A program made the translations under genes and the position numbers. A model generated the notes under the pieces. That model did no database searches. It was not told the origin of the DNA and saw only the letters and a list, made by a program, of their open reading frames with translations. A stretch of 64,000 nt of DNA from WHTI01 sp963756365. Lineage in GTDB: Bacteria; Actinomycetota; CADDZG01; WHSQ01. Positions 9,035 to 16,816 of this stretch are shown piece after piece. Position 1 is the stretch's first letter, and each line of letters starts with the position of its first letter. The stretch is from contig CAVWNF010000003.1 in assembly GCA_963756365.1 (NCBI GenBank), forward strand, positions 1,550,001 to 1,614,000. The letters run 5' to 3'.

Positions 9035-9606
9035 CGAACAAGCGACTCGTAGTCAGCCCACGTGTCGATATCGACAGGAACGTCATCATCGATGTCCACG
9101 ACCTCAACATCGGGTGACAGCCTCAAGAGCGTCCTGGCCCCCTCGTCGCCGCTGAGATCGACGAACAAACCGAAGGCAGCCCGGTCCACGATCACCGGGT
9201 GGCCAGGGGTGCCTCGATAACGCGCTCTCGCGATCGGTTTGTGTCCGCCGTGGAACGCCTCGATCACCTGCTCGATCGCCTCCGGAGGGATCCGAGGTTG
9301 GTCCCCGAGAAGGATCGCAGCAGCACGGGAGTGGGCATCGACCGCATCTACGCCCACTCTCAGGGAGGTCGACTGCCCCAGTGAGTAGTCGCGGTTGATG
9401 ACCACGCGGACGTCACCGCTGAGATCGAGTGCCTCCTCGATCAGGCGGGCATGGTGGCCGAGGACCACCACGATCTCGTCCACCGAACACCCTGCGGCTC
9501 GGTCGATCACGTGCTGGAGGACAGGCTTCCCGTCGAGGTCGAGCAGTTGCTTCGGGGTTCCGAGCCGTTCGGATGAGCCAGCAGCCAGGATCAGCGCGGA
9601 GATCAC
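9031..9606 (-). CDS. mocA: MocA-like molybdenum cofactor nucleotidyltransferase
   Basis: Probably transfers CMP to molybdopterin for xanthine-dehydrogenase-type enzymes. It has the NTP-transferase signature LAAGSSERLGTPKQLL at residues 7-22, the GQSTSLRVG substrate loop and the metal-binding LLGDQPRI. GTPGHPVIV is the MocA-typical late motif (191 aa). The start overlaps the xdhC stop by 4 nt, so translation is coupled; pairing with xdhC favours MocA over MobA. It lies at the end of the minus-strand run thrC-like, moaD-like, xdhC, mocA. Confidence 0.87.
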   Translation of the reverse strand: MISALILAAGSSERLGTPKQLLDLDGKPVLQHVIDRAAGCSVDEIVVVLGHHARLIEEALDLSGDVRVVINRDYSLGQSTSLRVGVDAVDAHSRAAAILLGDQPRIPPEAIEQVIEAFHGGHKPIARARYRGTPGHPVIVDRAAFGLFVDLSGDEGARTLLRLSPDVEVVDIDDDVPVDIDTWADYESLVR

Positions 9607-10661
9607 GATCCCGACCCGTGGATCGATCCAGATCTGTCTCGCAGCGGAGCGCCCTTCCGTGAGCGGGCCACGCTCATGACCTCGGCCACCAGAGCCACGG
9701 CGATCTCGTCCGGGCCCTCAGCACCGATGTCGAGCCCGGCGGGTCCATAGACGCGACCGTCGCGATCCATATCCAGATCCGAATAGAGCCGCTCGAGCCG
9801 AGCGGCCGGCCCCAGCATGCCGACGTAAGCGGCATCCGAAGCTTCGAGCGCGGCGAGGTAGTCCTTGTCTCTGAGGTAGTTGTGGCTCATGACGAGCACG
9901 TACGAGCGATCGTCGATCCCACCGGCGCCGACGATCTCGCCGGGGGGTGTTGCGACGAGTCTGCATCCGGGGAACCTCTCCCCGGTGAGCAGATCCTCGC
10001 GGTCGTCGGTAACTGTGACGGTCCAGCCCATCCCGGTCGCCGTGCGAGCGACGGGGATCGCGTCGTGCCCTGCGCCGCAGATCACCAGACTCAAAGGGGG
10101 TCGCAGAACCTCCAGAAAAACCCTCGTCCCATCAATGACCGCGACACCCGAATCGCCGGTTGCGATCCGTTCATCGAGAGCAGCCGAGACCTGGGTCGCG
10201 AACGAGCTTGAGTCGTCACCGGTCACGATCCTCGCTCCAGCGGGGTGCTCGCCTCTGTCCTCCACGAGAACGGCGACCGCAAGATCTGTGCGGTTCTCTA
10301 TCGCTGTTGCCATGGCATCCGCAACCTGGACCGCATTCTCGGCCGGTTCGATGAGGACCTCGATCAACCCGTTACACCCCAGACCCCATCCCCAGACCGC
10401 CTCATCATCGGCGGTGAGGTCATACGTCTCGACGCGCGGGACCCCCTCGGTGATCACGAGGCGGGCGGCCCCTTCGACCTCGCCCTCGAGACATCCGCCA
10501 GAGAGGTTCCCGATCGGAGTGCCGCTCTCGGGGATGAACAGTCGGGCCCCCTCCCGTCTGTAGGTCGAGCCCTCGACACGAACGATCGTGGCGAGCGCCG
10601 CTCTCCCCCCGTCCTGGAGGTGATCGAGGAGAGCCCTCAGTACTGCGGAGGTTTCAGTCAC
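9603..10661 (-). CDS. xdhC: XdhC/CoxI-family Moco maturation factor
   Basis: Chaperone that binds, sulfurates and delivers molybdenum cofactor to xanthine-dehydrogenase/CO-dehydrogenase-type enzymes. The N-terminal XdhC domain shows ATIVRVEGSTYRREGARL, LSGGCLEGEV and WGWGLGCNG. The C-terminal Rossmann domain has LVICGAGHDAIPVAR, VTDDREDLL, VLVMSHNYLRDKDYL and YVGMLGP. The length of 352 aa is normal. It overlaps mocA by 4 nt and starts 41 nt after the moaD-like gene, so it may belong to the same transcript. The client dehydrogenase is not in this window. Confidence 0.92.
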   Translation of the reverse strand: MTETSAVLRALLDHLQDGGRAALATIVRVEGSTYRREGARLFIPESGTPIGNLSGGCLEGEVEGAARLVITEGVPRVETYDLTADDEAVWGWGLGCNGLIEVLIEPAENAVQVADAMATAIENRTDLAVAVLVEDRGEHPAGARIVTGDDSSSFATQVSAALDERIATGDSGVAVIDGTRVFLEVLRPPLSLVICGAGHDAIPVARTATGMGWTVTVTDDREDLLTGERFPGCRLVATPPGEIVGAGGIDDRSYVLVMSHNYLRDKDYLAALEASDAAYVGMLGPAARLERLYSDLDMDRDGRVYGPAGLDIGAEGPDEIAVALVAEVMSVARSRKGAPLRDRSGSIHGSGS

Positions 10662-10702
10662 CCCCCGAAGCTAACCCCCTCGGGTGCCGGTGTCAGGCCC
10701 GA

Positions 10703-10978
10703 TCAGCCGCCCGCGACGGCCGGGATGATCGAAACCTTGGCGCCTTCGGGTACCTGGGTGTCCAGACTTTGGAGGAAACGCACGTCTTCTTCGTCGAGGT
10801 AGATGTTGACGAAGCGTCGCAGTTTCCCGGCCTCGTCCACGATCCGGGTCGAGATCCCCTCGTGCCTCCGCTCCAGTTCAGCCACCAGTTCACCGACGGT
10901 CGCACCAGAGACCTGAACCTCGGACGCCCCTTCCGTGAACGTCCTCAGTTGTGTCGGGATCGTCACCGTCACGCTCAT
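10703..10978 (-). CDS. MoaD/ThiS-like sulfur carrier protein
   Basis: A 91-aa beta-grasp protein ending in the exposed Gly-Gly (IIPAVAGG) that E1-like enzymes adenylate and convert to a thiocarboxylate. The sequence VTIPTQLRTFTEGASEVQV and the LDEEDVRFLQSLDTQV region match the ubiquitin-like small-modifier/MoaD family. It overlaps the end of the upstream threonine-synthase homologue by 4 nt, so the two are translationally coupled. That pairing suggests it supplies sulfur to the PLP enzyme, as CysO does for CysM, rather than (or as well as) to MoaE. No E1 enzyme or JAMM protease is visible in the window. Confidence 0.88.
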   Translation of the reverse strand: MSVTVTIPTQLRTFTEGASEVQVSGATVGELVAELERRHEGISTRIVDEAGKLRRFVNIYLDEEDVRFLQSLDTQVPEGAKVSIIPAVAGG

Positions 10979-12282
10979 GAACCCTCCTCCAGTGCTCGAT
11001 CGACCGCCGCCACGTTCGCTGCGATCGTGTGGGTTGGACCTACGTCTCCTAGTGCTTCGATGGTCTTGAGCCCGATACCGGTGATGAGAGCCACCGTTTC
11101 GTCGGTGCGATCGATCTGCCCCTCACGCACTAGGCGTTCGAGCGTTGCGACCGTCACCCCACCAGCCGTTTCGGTGAAGATCCCCTCGGTACGCGCAAGC
11201 AGCCTCATGCCGTCCGCGACCGCGGCCTCCGGCACCCGAGCTATCGCACCGCCCGTCTCCCTGACGTCTCGGAGCGCGTAGTACCCGTCGGCGGGGTTAC
11301 CGATCGCCAGGGACTTGGCGATCGTGTCCGGCTTCACCGGGATGACGTCCTCGGCACCGTTCTCGAACGCGACCGCGACCGGTGAGCAGCCGTCGGCCTG
11401 AGCTCCGTAGATCTTCGTCTGGGGCACCTCGTCGAGGAGACCCACCTCGTGCGCCTCGCCGAGACCCTTCTTGACCTTCGTCAGCAGCGAACCAGAGGCG
11501 ACCGGGATCACGATCGCGTCGGGTGCTCGCCACCCGAGCTGTTCAACGATCTCGAATCCGACCGTCTTCGACCCCTCCGAGTAGTACGGGCGAACGTTCA
11601 CGTTGACGAACGCCCAGTCCCGGCTTCCTGCGAGTTCGGCGCACAATCGATTCACATCGTCGTAGGAACCGTCGACCGCCAGTAACTCGCCTCCGTAGAC
11701 CGCAGCGGCAGCTACCTTCCCCGCCTCGAGCCCCTGTGGGATGAACACGACACTCCTCATGCCCGACGCGGCCGCATGGGCAGCAACGGCCCCCGCCAGA
11801 TTCCCGGTGCTCGCGCAAGCCGCGACCTCGAATCCGAAGGCACGTGCTGCCGTAAGCGCTACAGACACGACCCGATCCTTGAAGGAGTGCGTGGGGTTGG
11901 TCCCCTCGAACTTGAGCCAGAGGTTGTCGAGACCGAGTTCAGCGCCCAACCTCGGAGCCCGGATCAACCTCGACCATCCGGCTCCGATATCAACCCGATC
12001 GATGTTCGGGGTTGGAAGGAGGTCCGCGTATCTCCATATCGTCGGCGGACCGGACGCGATCCGCTCGCGCGAGATGACGCGTCGGATCCAGTCGTAGTCG
12101 TAGGCGACCTCAAGAGGACCGAAGCACAGTTCGCAGACATGCTGAGGCTCGAGAGGGGTCTCGTTCCCGCACTCTTTGCAGCGAAGTGCCCGTGCCCCAC
12201 CCCAGTCGAGTACATCTGGGACCACCGGGGGTCCGACGGCGCGTGGGAAGTCCGAGAGTGGTGAGATCGTTGGTGTCGTCAT
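10975..12282 (-). CDS. Threonine-synthase homologue under SAM riboswitch; possible homocysteine synthase
   Basis: PLP-dependent fold-type II enzyme of 435 aa. Residues 30-60 form a zinc ribbon (CKECG and CELCFG). The PLP lysine lies in NPTHSFKDRVVSVA and the phosphate-binding ACASTGNLAGAVAAHAA follows. Homology alone says threonine synthase (O-phosphohomoserine to threonine). Three observations argue for a sulfur role: a SAM-I riboswitch at 12331-12441, a hairpin masking its ribosome site, and a coupled MoaD-like carrier gene. A protein-thiocarboxylate-dependent homocysteine (or cysteine) synthase is my preferred hypothesis; it is not shown by sequence. True threonine synthase remains possible. 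Confidence 0.85.
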   Translation of the reverse strand: MTTPTISPLSDFPRAVGPPVVPDVLDWGGARALRCKECGNETPLEPQHVCELCFGPLEVAYDYDWIRRVISRERIASGPPTIWRYADLLPTPNIDRVDIGAGWSRLIRAPRLGAELGLDNLWLKFEGTNPTHSFKDRVVSVALTAARAFGFEVAACASTGNLAGAVAAHAAASGMRSVVFIPQGLEAGKVAAAAVYGGELLAVDGSYDDVNRLCAELAGSRDWAFVNVNVRPYYSEGSKTVGFEIVEQLGWRAPDAIVIPVASGSLLTKVKKGLGEAHEVGLLDEVPQTKIYGAQADGCSPVAVAFENGAEDVIPVKPDTIAKSLAIGNPADGYYALRDVRETGGAIARVPEAAVADGMRLLARTEGIFTETAGGVTVATLERLVREGQIDRTDETVALITGIGLKTIEALGDVGPTHTIAANVAAVDRALEEGS

Positions 12283-12291
12283 CGCGTGCTC

Positions 12292-12316
12292 CTCCTCGGT
12301 ATGTGTGTCCGAGGAG
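12292..12316 (-). promoter_or_regulatory. Shine-Dalgarno-sequestering hairpin (riboswitch expression platform)
   Basis: A perfect 8-bp stem on the minus strand, CTCCTCGG (12316-12309) with CCGAGGAG (12299-12292), closed by a 9-nt loop. The 3' arm is the ribosome site for the ATG at 12282, so formation of the stem would block translation. A second small stem, GACGCA/TGCGTC (12316-12329), shares its edge and could compete with it. There is no U-tract, so translational rather than transcriptional control is expected. Confidence 0.7.
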
Positions 12317-12330
12317 ACGCATCTGCGTCG

Positions 12331-12441
12331 CTCATCTTCCCCCGGGCTTCTGCTCGGGCCAGATTTGGCACCTTCCCCCTCATTGGGGTGGGTTGCCGGG
12401 GCTTCACAGGGCTGGATCCCTCTGCCCCTCTTGATGAGGTA
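12331..12441 (-). ncRNA. SAM-I (S-box) riboswitch
   Basis: Read on the minus strand, the element has the S-box layout. A closing P1 stem pairs CTCATC near 12439 with GATGAG near 12331. Then comes AAGAGGGGCAGAGGGA, the conserved core TGTGAAGCCCCGGCAACC, a P3 arm, the pseudoknot/J3-4 segment GGTGCCAAATC, and a GC-rich P4. These are the SAM-binding determinants of the class. It ends 48 nt before the start codon of the threonine-synthase homologue. High SAM should repress that gene and anything co-transcribed with it. Confidence 0.9.
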
Positions 12442-12514
12442 GACGGTTTGTACTCCGGATAGGCGCGAAAATCAAACGACGTACCGAACCACCCGAGCGC
12501 GGGAGAATAGGGAG

Positions 12515-12994
12515 ATGAAGTCGGTCGTCGTCGTCACTATCTCGGACGGGGTGTCCGCAGGAACGCGCGCGGATGACTCGGGAGACCTCGCGGTCAAGTC
12601 CCTTGAGGGCGCAGGTCTGTTGGTTAGCGAACGAACCGTGGTTCCGGACGACCGTGGTGCGATCGTGGCCGAACTCAGGAGGCTGTCGGCGGCCGAGGTG
12701 GGAGCGGTCATCACCACCGGTGGCACGGGCTTCGGCCCCCGCGATGTCACTCCCGAGGCAACCTCCGAGGTGATCGAACGGGCGAGCCCCGGACTAGCCG
12801 AGGCGATCCGTGCCCATGGGCTTCAGAAAACCCCGTTAGCGGCGCTGTCCCGCGGAGTGGCTGGGGTCGCGGGCTCGACGCTGATAGTCAACCTTCCCGG
12901 CAGCCCCAAGGCCGTGGCCGAGGGCCTCGAGGTCATGCTCCCGTTGCTTCCTCACATCCTCGACCTCCTCGCGGGAGATACCGAGCACACCTAG
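12515..12994 (+). CDS. mogA: Molybdopterin adenylyltransferase MogA/MoaB
   Basis: Adenylates molybdopterin before molybdate insertion. The 159-aa protein has the MoaB/Mog signature ISDGVSAGTRADDSG, the nucleotide/pterin-binding TTGGTGFGPRDVTPEAT at about residues 69-85 and LIVNLPGSPKAVAEGL near the end. It is divergent from the riboswitch-controlled gene and converges on a LuxR-type regulator with a 4-nt overlap. Together with moaA, moaE, mocA and xdhC it gives a nearly complete Moco pathway; moaC and moeA are not in the window. Confidence 0.93.
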   Translation: MKSVVVVTISDGVSAGTRADDSGDLAVKSLEGAGLLVSERTVVPDDRGAIVAELRRLSAAEVGAVITTGGTGFGPRDVTPEATSEVIERASPGLAEAIRAHGLQKTPLAALSRGVAGVAGSTLIVNLPGSPKAVAEGLEVMLPLLPHILDLLAGDTEHT

Positions 12995-13638
12995 CCGGCC
13001 TGTGACCACCTTCTGATCGCCTCGGCTCGATCGCCGACCTTGAGCTTGCCGTAGATGTGATTGATGTGGTTCTTCACGGTCTTCTCGGTGAGGAACAGCG
13101 CGGCCGCGATCTGCCGATTGCGTAGACCCTGTGCCACGAGGCCCATGATCTCGCGCTCGCGCTCAGTGAGTTCCCCGCCGGGACCCTCTAGCCGCTGCGG
13201 GGTTCTCCTGAACTCATCGAACAGGCGCGTGATGATCGGCGGTGCGAGGTAGCTGTCCCCGATCGCCGCTTTGGTGGTCGCCTCGACGATCTGCTGGCCC
13301 GTTAGCGAGGACCCCACCAGGCACGCGGCCGCTCCAGCCCTCAGAACGGATGGGATCATCGGATCTCCATCGGTTGGCGCCACGATCACGACGGGGAAGG
13401 AAGCCGAGCACCGTTGGACCACGGACGCCAGATCGTCGACGTCACTCGTGGTCATCACGATCACCGGGCGCGATCCTCGGCCCCGGGCCGCATCAAGCGC
13501 CTCACGGGGTCCATCGACCTCGGCCACAAGTGTGAGCCGGTCGCTGGCATTGATCGATTCTGTGATCGATGATCTGCAGGCCCCCTCGGGGCATGCGACC
13601 ACGACCTGAACTTTTCCATTGGGATCCATCGCTCTCAC
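12991..13638 (-). CDS. LuxR-family regulator with a degenerate receiver domain
   Basis: A 215-aa protein. Residues 1-130 look like a response-regulator receiver fold, but the strand that should end in the phosphoacceptor Asp reads RPVIVMTTSDVDD, so Thr takes its place. A linker leads to a clear LuxR/NarL helix-turn-helix: LTEREREIMGLVAQGLRNRQ and LFLTEKTVKNHINHIYGKL. It probably binds DNA without classical phosphorylation control. The target is unknown; the divergent acetyl-CoA synthetase 200 nt away is one candidate. Confidence 0.82.
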   Translation of the reverse strand: MRAMDPNGKVQVVVACPEGACRSSITESINASDRLTLVAEVDGPREALDAARGRGSRPVIVMTTSDVDDLASVVQRCSASFPVVIVAPTDGDPMIPSVLRAGAAACLVGSSLTGQQIVEATTKAAIGDSYLAPPIITRLFDEFRRTPQRLEGPGGELTEREREIMGLVAQGLRNRQIAAALFLTEKTVKNHINHIYGKLKVGDRAEAIRRWSQAG

Positions 13639-13653
13639 TTCCTCAACTGGTGT

Positions 13654-13682
13654 GACCGAGGTGATTTATGCCGCGCTCGGTC
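13654..13682. promoter_or_regulatory. Inverted repeat between the LuxR-type gene and acs
   Basis: GACCGAG (13654-13660) and CTCGGTC (13676-13682) form a perfect 7-bp inverted repeat with 15-nt spacing, just upstream of the LuxR-type gene and in the shared 200-nt divergent region with acs. It could be an operator, possibly autoregulatory. The rest of this intergenic region (13683-13837) holds nothing I recognise. Confidence 0.3.
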
Positions 13683-13852
13683 GCAGGTGAAACATGCCCA
13701 AAAAGGGCGTTAGTTATGCCCCCTCGCCACGCTGTATGGAGCCGACACCGCTCTGGGAGCGCGCAACCGGCCATGCCCTGGTCATCGGGGAGGGGTCGAT
13801 GTCCGTGACGTAGTCTCTCGGGGCTGGGATCGACACCATGATCGGGGGTTCC

Positions 13853-15817
13853 ATGGTCGACAAAGAGGTCGAGAGGACTATCGAAGCTCTGCTTCAGGAA
13901 CGGCGTGAGTTCGTGCCGCCGGAGGCGTTCACTAAGCAGGCCAATGCGTCGGATCCTTCCATCTACGACCGTGCCGCCGCCGATCCCGAGGGGTGGTGGG
14001 CCTCTCAGGCGGAACGACTCCACTGGTTCAAGAAGTGGGACGAAGTCATGCGCCGCGAGCCACCCCATCACGAGTGGTTCGTTGGTGGGAAGCTCAACGC
14101 CGCCTACAACTGTCTCGACCGGCACCTCGAGGACCACGGCGAAAGGGTCGCCTACTACTGGGTCGGCGAGCCTGGCGACAAACGAACGATCACCTACACG
14201 GAACTCCATCACGAGGTCTGTCGACTCGCGAACGCCCTCAAGGATCTCGGCGTTACCCGGGGTGACCGCGTCGCGATCTATCTCCCGATGATCCCGGAGC
14301 TGCCTGCCGCGATGCTCGCGTGCGCCCGGATCGGCGCGGCCCACTCTGTCGTGTTCGGTGGGTTCTCCGCCGAGTCATTGAAGGACAGGATCAATGACGC
14401 CGAATGCAAGGTCCTGATCACGGCAGACGGGAGCTACCGGCGAGGAGAACTGGTCCCGCTCAAGGAGAACGCTGACACTGCGGTAGCGGACTGCCCTTCC
14501 ATCGAGAAGGTGGTCGTCGTGCAGCGCACCGCCGAAGACATCGAATGGTCTGACCGAGACGTCTGGTACCACGAAGTGATCCGAGATGAGTCGCCCGACT
14601 GTCCTGCTGAGGAGATGGACTCGGAGGACATGCTCTACATCCTCTACACGTCGGGGACCACGGGGAAGCCCAAGGGGATCGTTCACACCACCGGCGGCTA
14701 CCTAACGGGGGTTAGCTCGACCCACAACCTCATCTTCGATCTCAAGCCCGAGCAAGATGTCTATTGGTGCGCTGCAGACATCGGCTGGGTCACCGGGCAC
14801 AGCTACATCGTCTACGGACCGCTTGCCAACGGGGCGACCTCGGTGTTGTACGAGGGGGCCCCGGACCACCCAGGCAAGGACCGGTGGTGGTCGATCATCG
14901 ACGAGTACGACGTGACGATCCTCTACACGGCCCCAACTGCGATCCGGACGTTCATGAAATGGGGCACGGATCTTCCGGCCGGGCACGACCTCACATCGCT
15001 GCGACTACTCGGGAGTGTCGGTGAACCGATCAACCCCGAGGCATGGATCTGGTACCAGGAATTCATCGGGGGCGGCACGACGCCGGTCGTCGACACTTGG
15101 TGGCAGACCGAGACGGGAGCTATCGCCATCTCCGCACTTCCGGGGATCACCACACTCAAACCTGGTTCGGCCACGCGTCCGTATCCCGGTGTGTTCGCCG
15201 ATGTCGTTGACGACAAGGGCGAATCCGTCGGCCCAGGGGGTGGCGGATACCTGGTGCTCACGCAGCCGTTCCCATCCATGTTCCGCACGATCTTCAAAGA
15301 TGACGAGCGCTACCGGAACACCTACTTCGAGAAGTATGGGAACGAGACCTACTTCCCGGGCGACGGTGCGAAGCTAGACGACGACGGTTACTTCTGGCTC
15401 CTGGGGCGGGTGGACGACGTGATGAACGTCAGCGGCCACCGCCTCTCGACCTACGAGGTCGAGAGCGCTCTCGTGGATCACCCGAGCGTTGCGGAGGCGG
15501 CGGTGGTCGGTCGTCAGGACCCGAAGGAGGGCGAGACGATCGTTGCCTTCGTTACCCCGAAGGGAAACGTGACCGGCGACGAAGCACTCATGACGGAGCT
15601 GAGGGAACACGTGGGCACGGTCATCGGAAAGATCGCCAGACCCCGGTCGATCGTTTTCACTGACGATCTCCCGAAGACACGCTCAGGCAAGATCATGCGT
15701 CGACTCCTGAGAGACGTCGCCGAGGGCCGCGCCCTGGGCGACGTGACGACCTTGCAGAACGCACCTATCCTCGACGAGATCCGCGCAAAGGCCGACGCCC
15801 AGAAGGGCGACGAATAG
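13853..15817 (+). CDS. acs: Acetyl-CoA synthetase
   Basis: Activates acetate to acetyl-CoA via acetyl-AMP in the cytoplasm. Motifs: VVFGGFSAESLKDR, the P-loop YTSGTTGKPKGIVHTTGGY, DIGWVTGHSYIVYGPL, DTWWQTETGA, GRVDDVMNVSGHRLST and the C-terminal PKTRSGKIMRRLLR, whose Lys is the known Pat/CobB acetylation site. The 654-aa length is standard. I prefer the ATG at 13853, which has GGGGG 5 nt upstream; an in-frame ATG at 13838 is the alternative. It is followed 20 nt later by a MIP channel. Confidence 0.95.
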   Translation: MVDKEVERTIEALLQERREFVPPEAFTKQANASDPSIYDRAAADPEGWWASQAERLHWFKKWDEVMRREPPHHEWFVGGKLNAAYNCLDRHLEDHGERVAYYWVGEPGDKRTITYTELHHEVCRLANALKDLGVTRGDRVAIYLPMIPELPAAMLACARIGAAHSVVFGGFSAESLKDRINDAECKVLITADGSYRRGELVPLKENADTAVADCPSIEKVVVVQRTAEDIEWSDRDVWYHEVIRDESPDCPAEEMDSEDMLYILYTSGTTGKPKGIVHTTGGYLTGVSSTHNLIFDLKPEQDVYWCAADIGWVTGHSYIVYGPLANGATSVLYEGAPDHPGKDRWWSIIDEYDVTILYTAPTAIRTFMKWGTDLPAGHDLTSLRLLGSVGEPINPEAWIWYQEFIGGGTTPVVDTWWQTETGAIAISALPGITTLKPGSATRPYPGVFADVVDDKGESVGPGGGGYLVLTQPFPSMFRTIFKDDERYRNTYFEKYGNETYFPGDGAKLDDDGYFWLLGRVDDVMNVSGHRLSTYEVESALVDHPSVAEAAVVGRQDPKEGETIVAFVTPKGNVTGDEALMTELREHVGTVIGKIARPRSIVFTDDLPKTRSGKIMRRLLRDVAEGRALGDVTTLQNAPILDEIRAKADAQKGDE

Positions 15818-15837
15818 CAAGTTCCGAAGGGAGACAG

Positions 15838-16809
15838 ATGTCACACGTAGTCGAACCGGTGATGGAAGAAGCGCCATTGGGCAGGAAACTCCTGGCCGAA
15901 TTCGTAGGTACCGCTCTGCTCGTCGCAGTTGGTGCCGGAGCGGTCGTTATGTTCCTGCTAGGGCCACTCCAGGATTCGACCTCGCGCATCGCCGACCTCG
16001 CTCAACAGTACGGGGGCAGCGTCGACCAGATCGACCCAGCCATCCCGATGTTGCTAAAGGGCGGCGCGACGAGCCTGCTCCCGGTGGCTATGGCATTCGC
16101 ACTCGTGTTGTCGGTGCTCGTTTATGCCTTCGGAGGAGTCTCGGGTGGTCATTTCAACCCCGCCGTTACATTCGCTCTTGCCGCGGTCCGTCGTTTCGAC
16201 TGGAAGGACGTACCGGCGTACTGGCTCGCTCAGATCGCGGGCGCGATCGTCGGCGCATTGCTCATCGCTGGTGTCTACGGTCAGGACGGGGCTTCGTTCG
16301 GTGGAACCGACATCCTGCTCGGCGCGACGACGCTCTCAGCTTCGATCAGCCAGTGGCAGGCTCTCCTGTCTGAAGCACTCGTAACGTTCGTTCTGATGAC
16401 CGCGATCATGGCGATCGCGGTAGACCCTCGCTCCCCGAAAGTCATGTCCGGGCTCGTTATCGGCCTGGCTCTGGGTGCCGGGATCTTGGTTACCGGAGCG
16501 GCAACCGGCGGCTCGGCGAACTTCGCCCGGAGCCTCGGCCCGTTGGTCGGGTCGCTGTTGTACGACACCGGAGACATCCCGTGGAGCGATCTCTGGATCT
16601 ACGCGGTCGGTCCCTTCATCGGCGCCGCCGCCGCAGCCTTCTTGTACGAGAGCGTGGCGGGACTCGAGCGAGTGGCCCCGGCGCCTCATCCAGGGGCGGC
16701 GACCGGTTCCGACGACGTCATCGATGTGATCGAGGCCGTCGAAGTCGAGGAGGAGATCACGGTGACCCCGACCGACGAGGGGCCCCCGAACGACGCCTTC
16801 AAGCCCTAA
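15838..16809 (+). CDS. MIP-family channel (aquaporin/glycerol facilitator-like)
   Basis: Membrane channel of 323 aa with about six transmembrane segments. The first NPA box is intact (GGHFNPAVTFALA), but the second reads GGSANFARSLGP, with Phe in place of Pro. The first half has an extra extracellular insertion (about residues 45-75) after the first helix, and the C-terminus carries an acidic, presumably cytoplasmic tail (EAVEVEEEITVTPTDE). Being 20 nt downstream of acs, it might move a small neutral solute related to that metabolism; the substrate is unknown. Confidence 0.85.
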   Translation: MSHVVEPVMEEAPLGRKLLAEFVGTALLVAVGAGAVVMFLLGPLQDSTSRIADLAQQYGGSVDQIDPAIPMLLKGGATSLLPVAMAFALVLSVLVYAFGGVSGGHFNPAVTFALAAVRRFDWKDVPAYWLAQIAGAIVGALLIAGVYGQDGASFGGTDILLGATTLSASISQWQALLSEALVTFVLMTAIMAIAVDPRSPKVMSGLVIGLALGAGILVTGAATGGSANFARSLGPLVGSLLYDTGDIPWSDLWIYAVGPFIGAAAAAFLYESVAGLERVAPAPHPGAATGSDDVIDVIEAVEVEEEITVTPTDEGPPNDAFKP

Positions 16810-16816
16810 CCACCGG

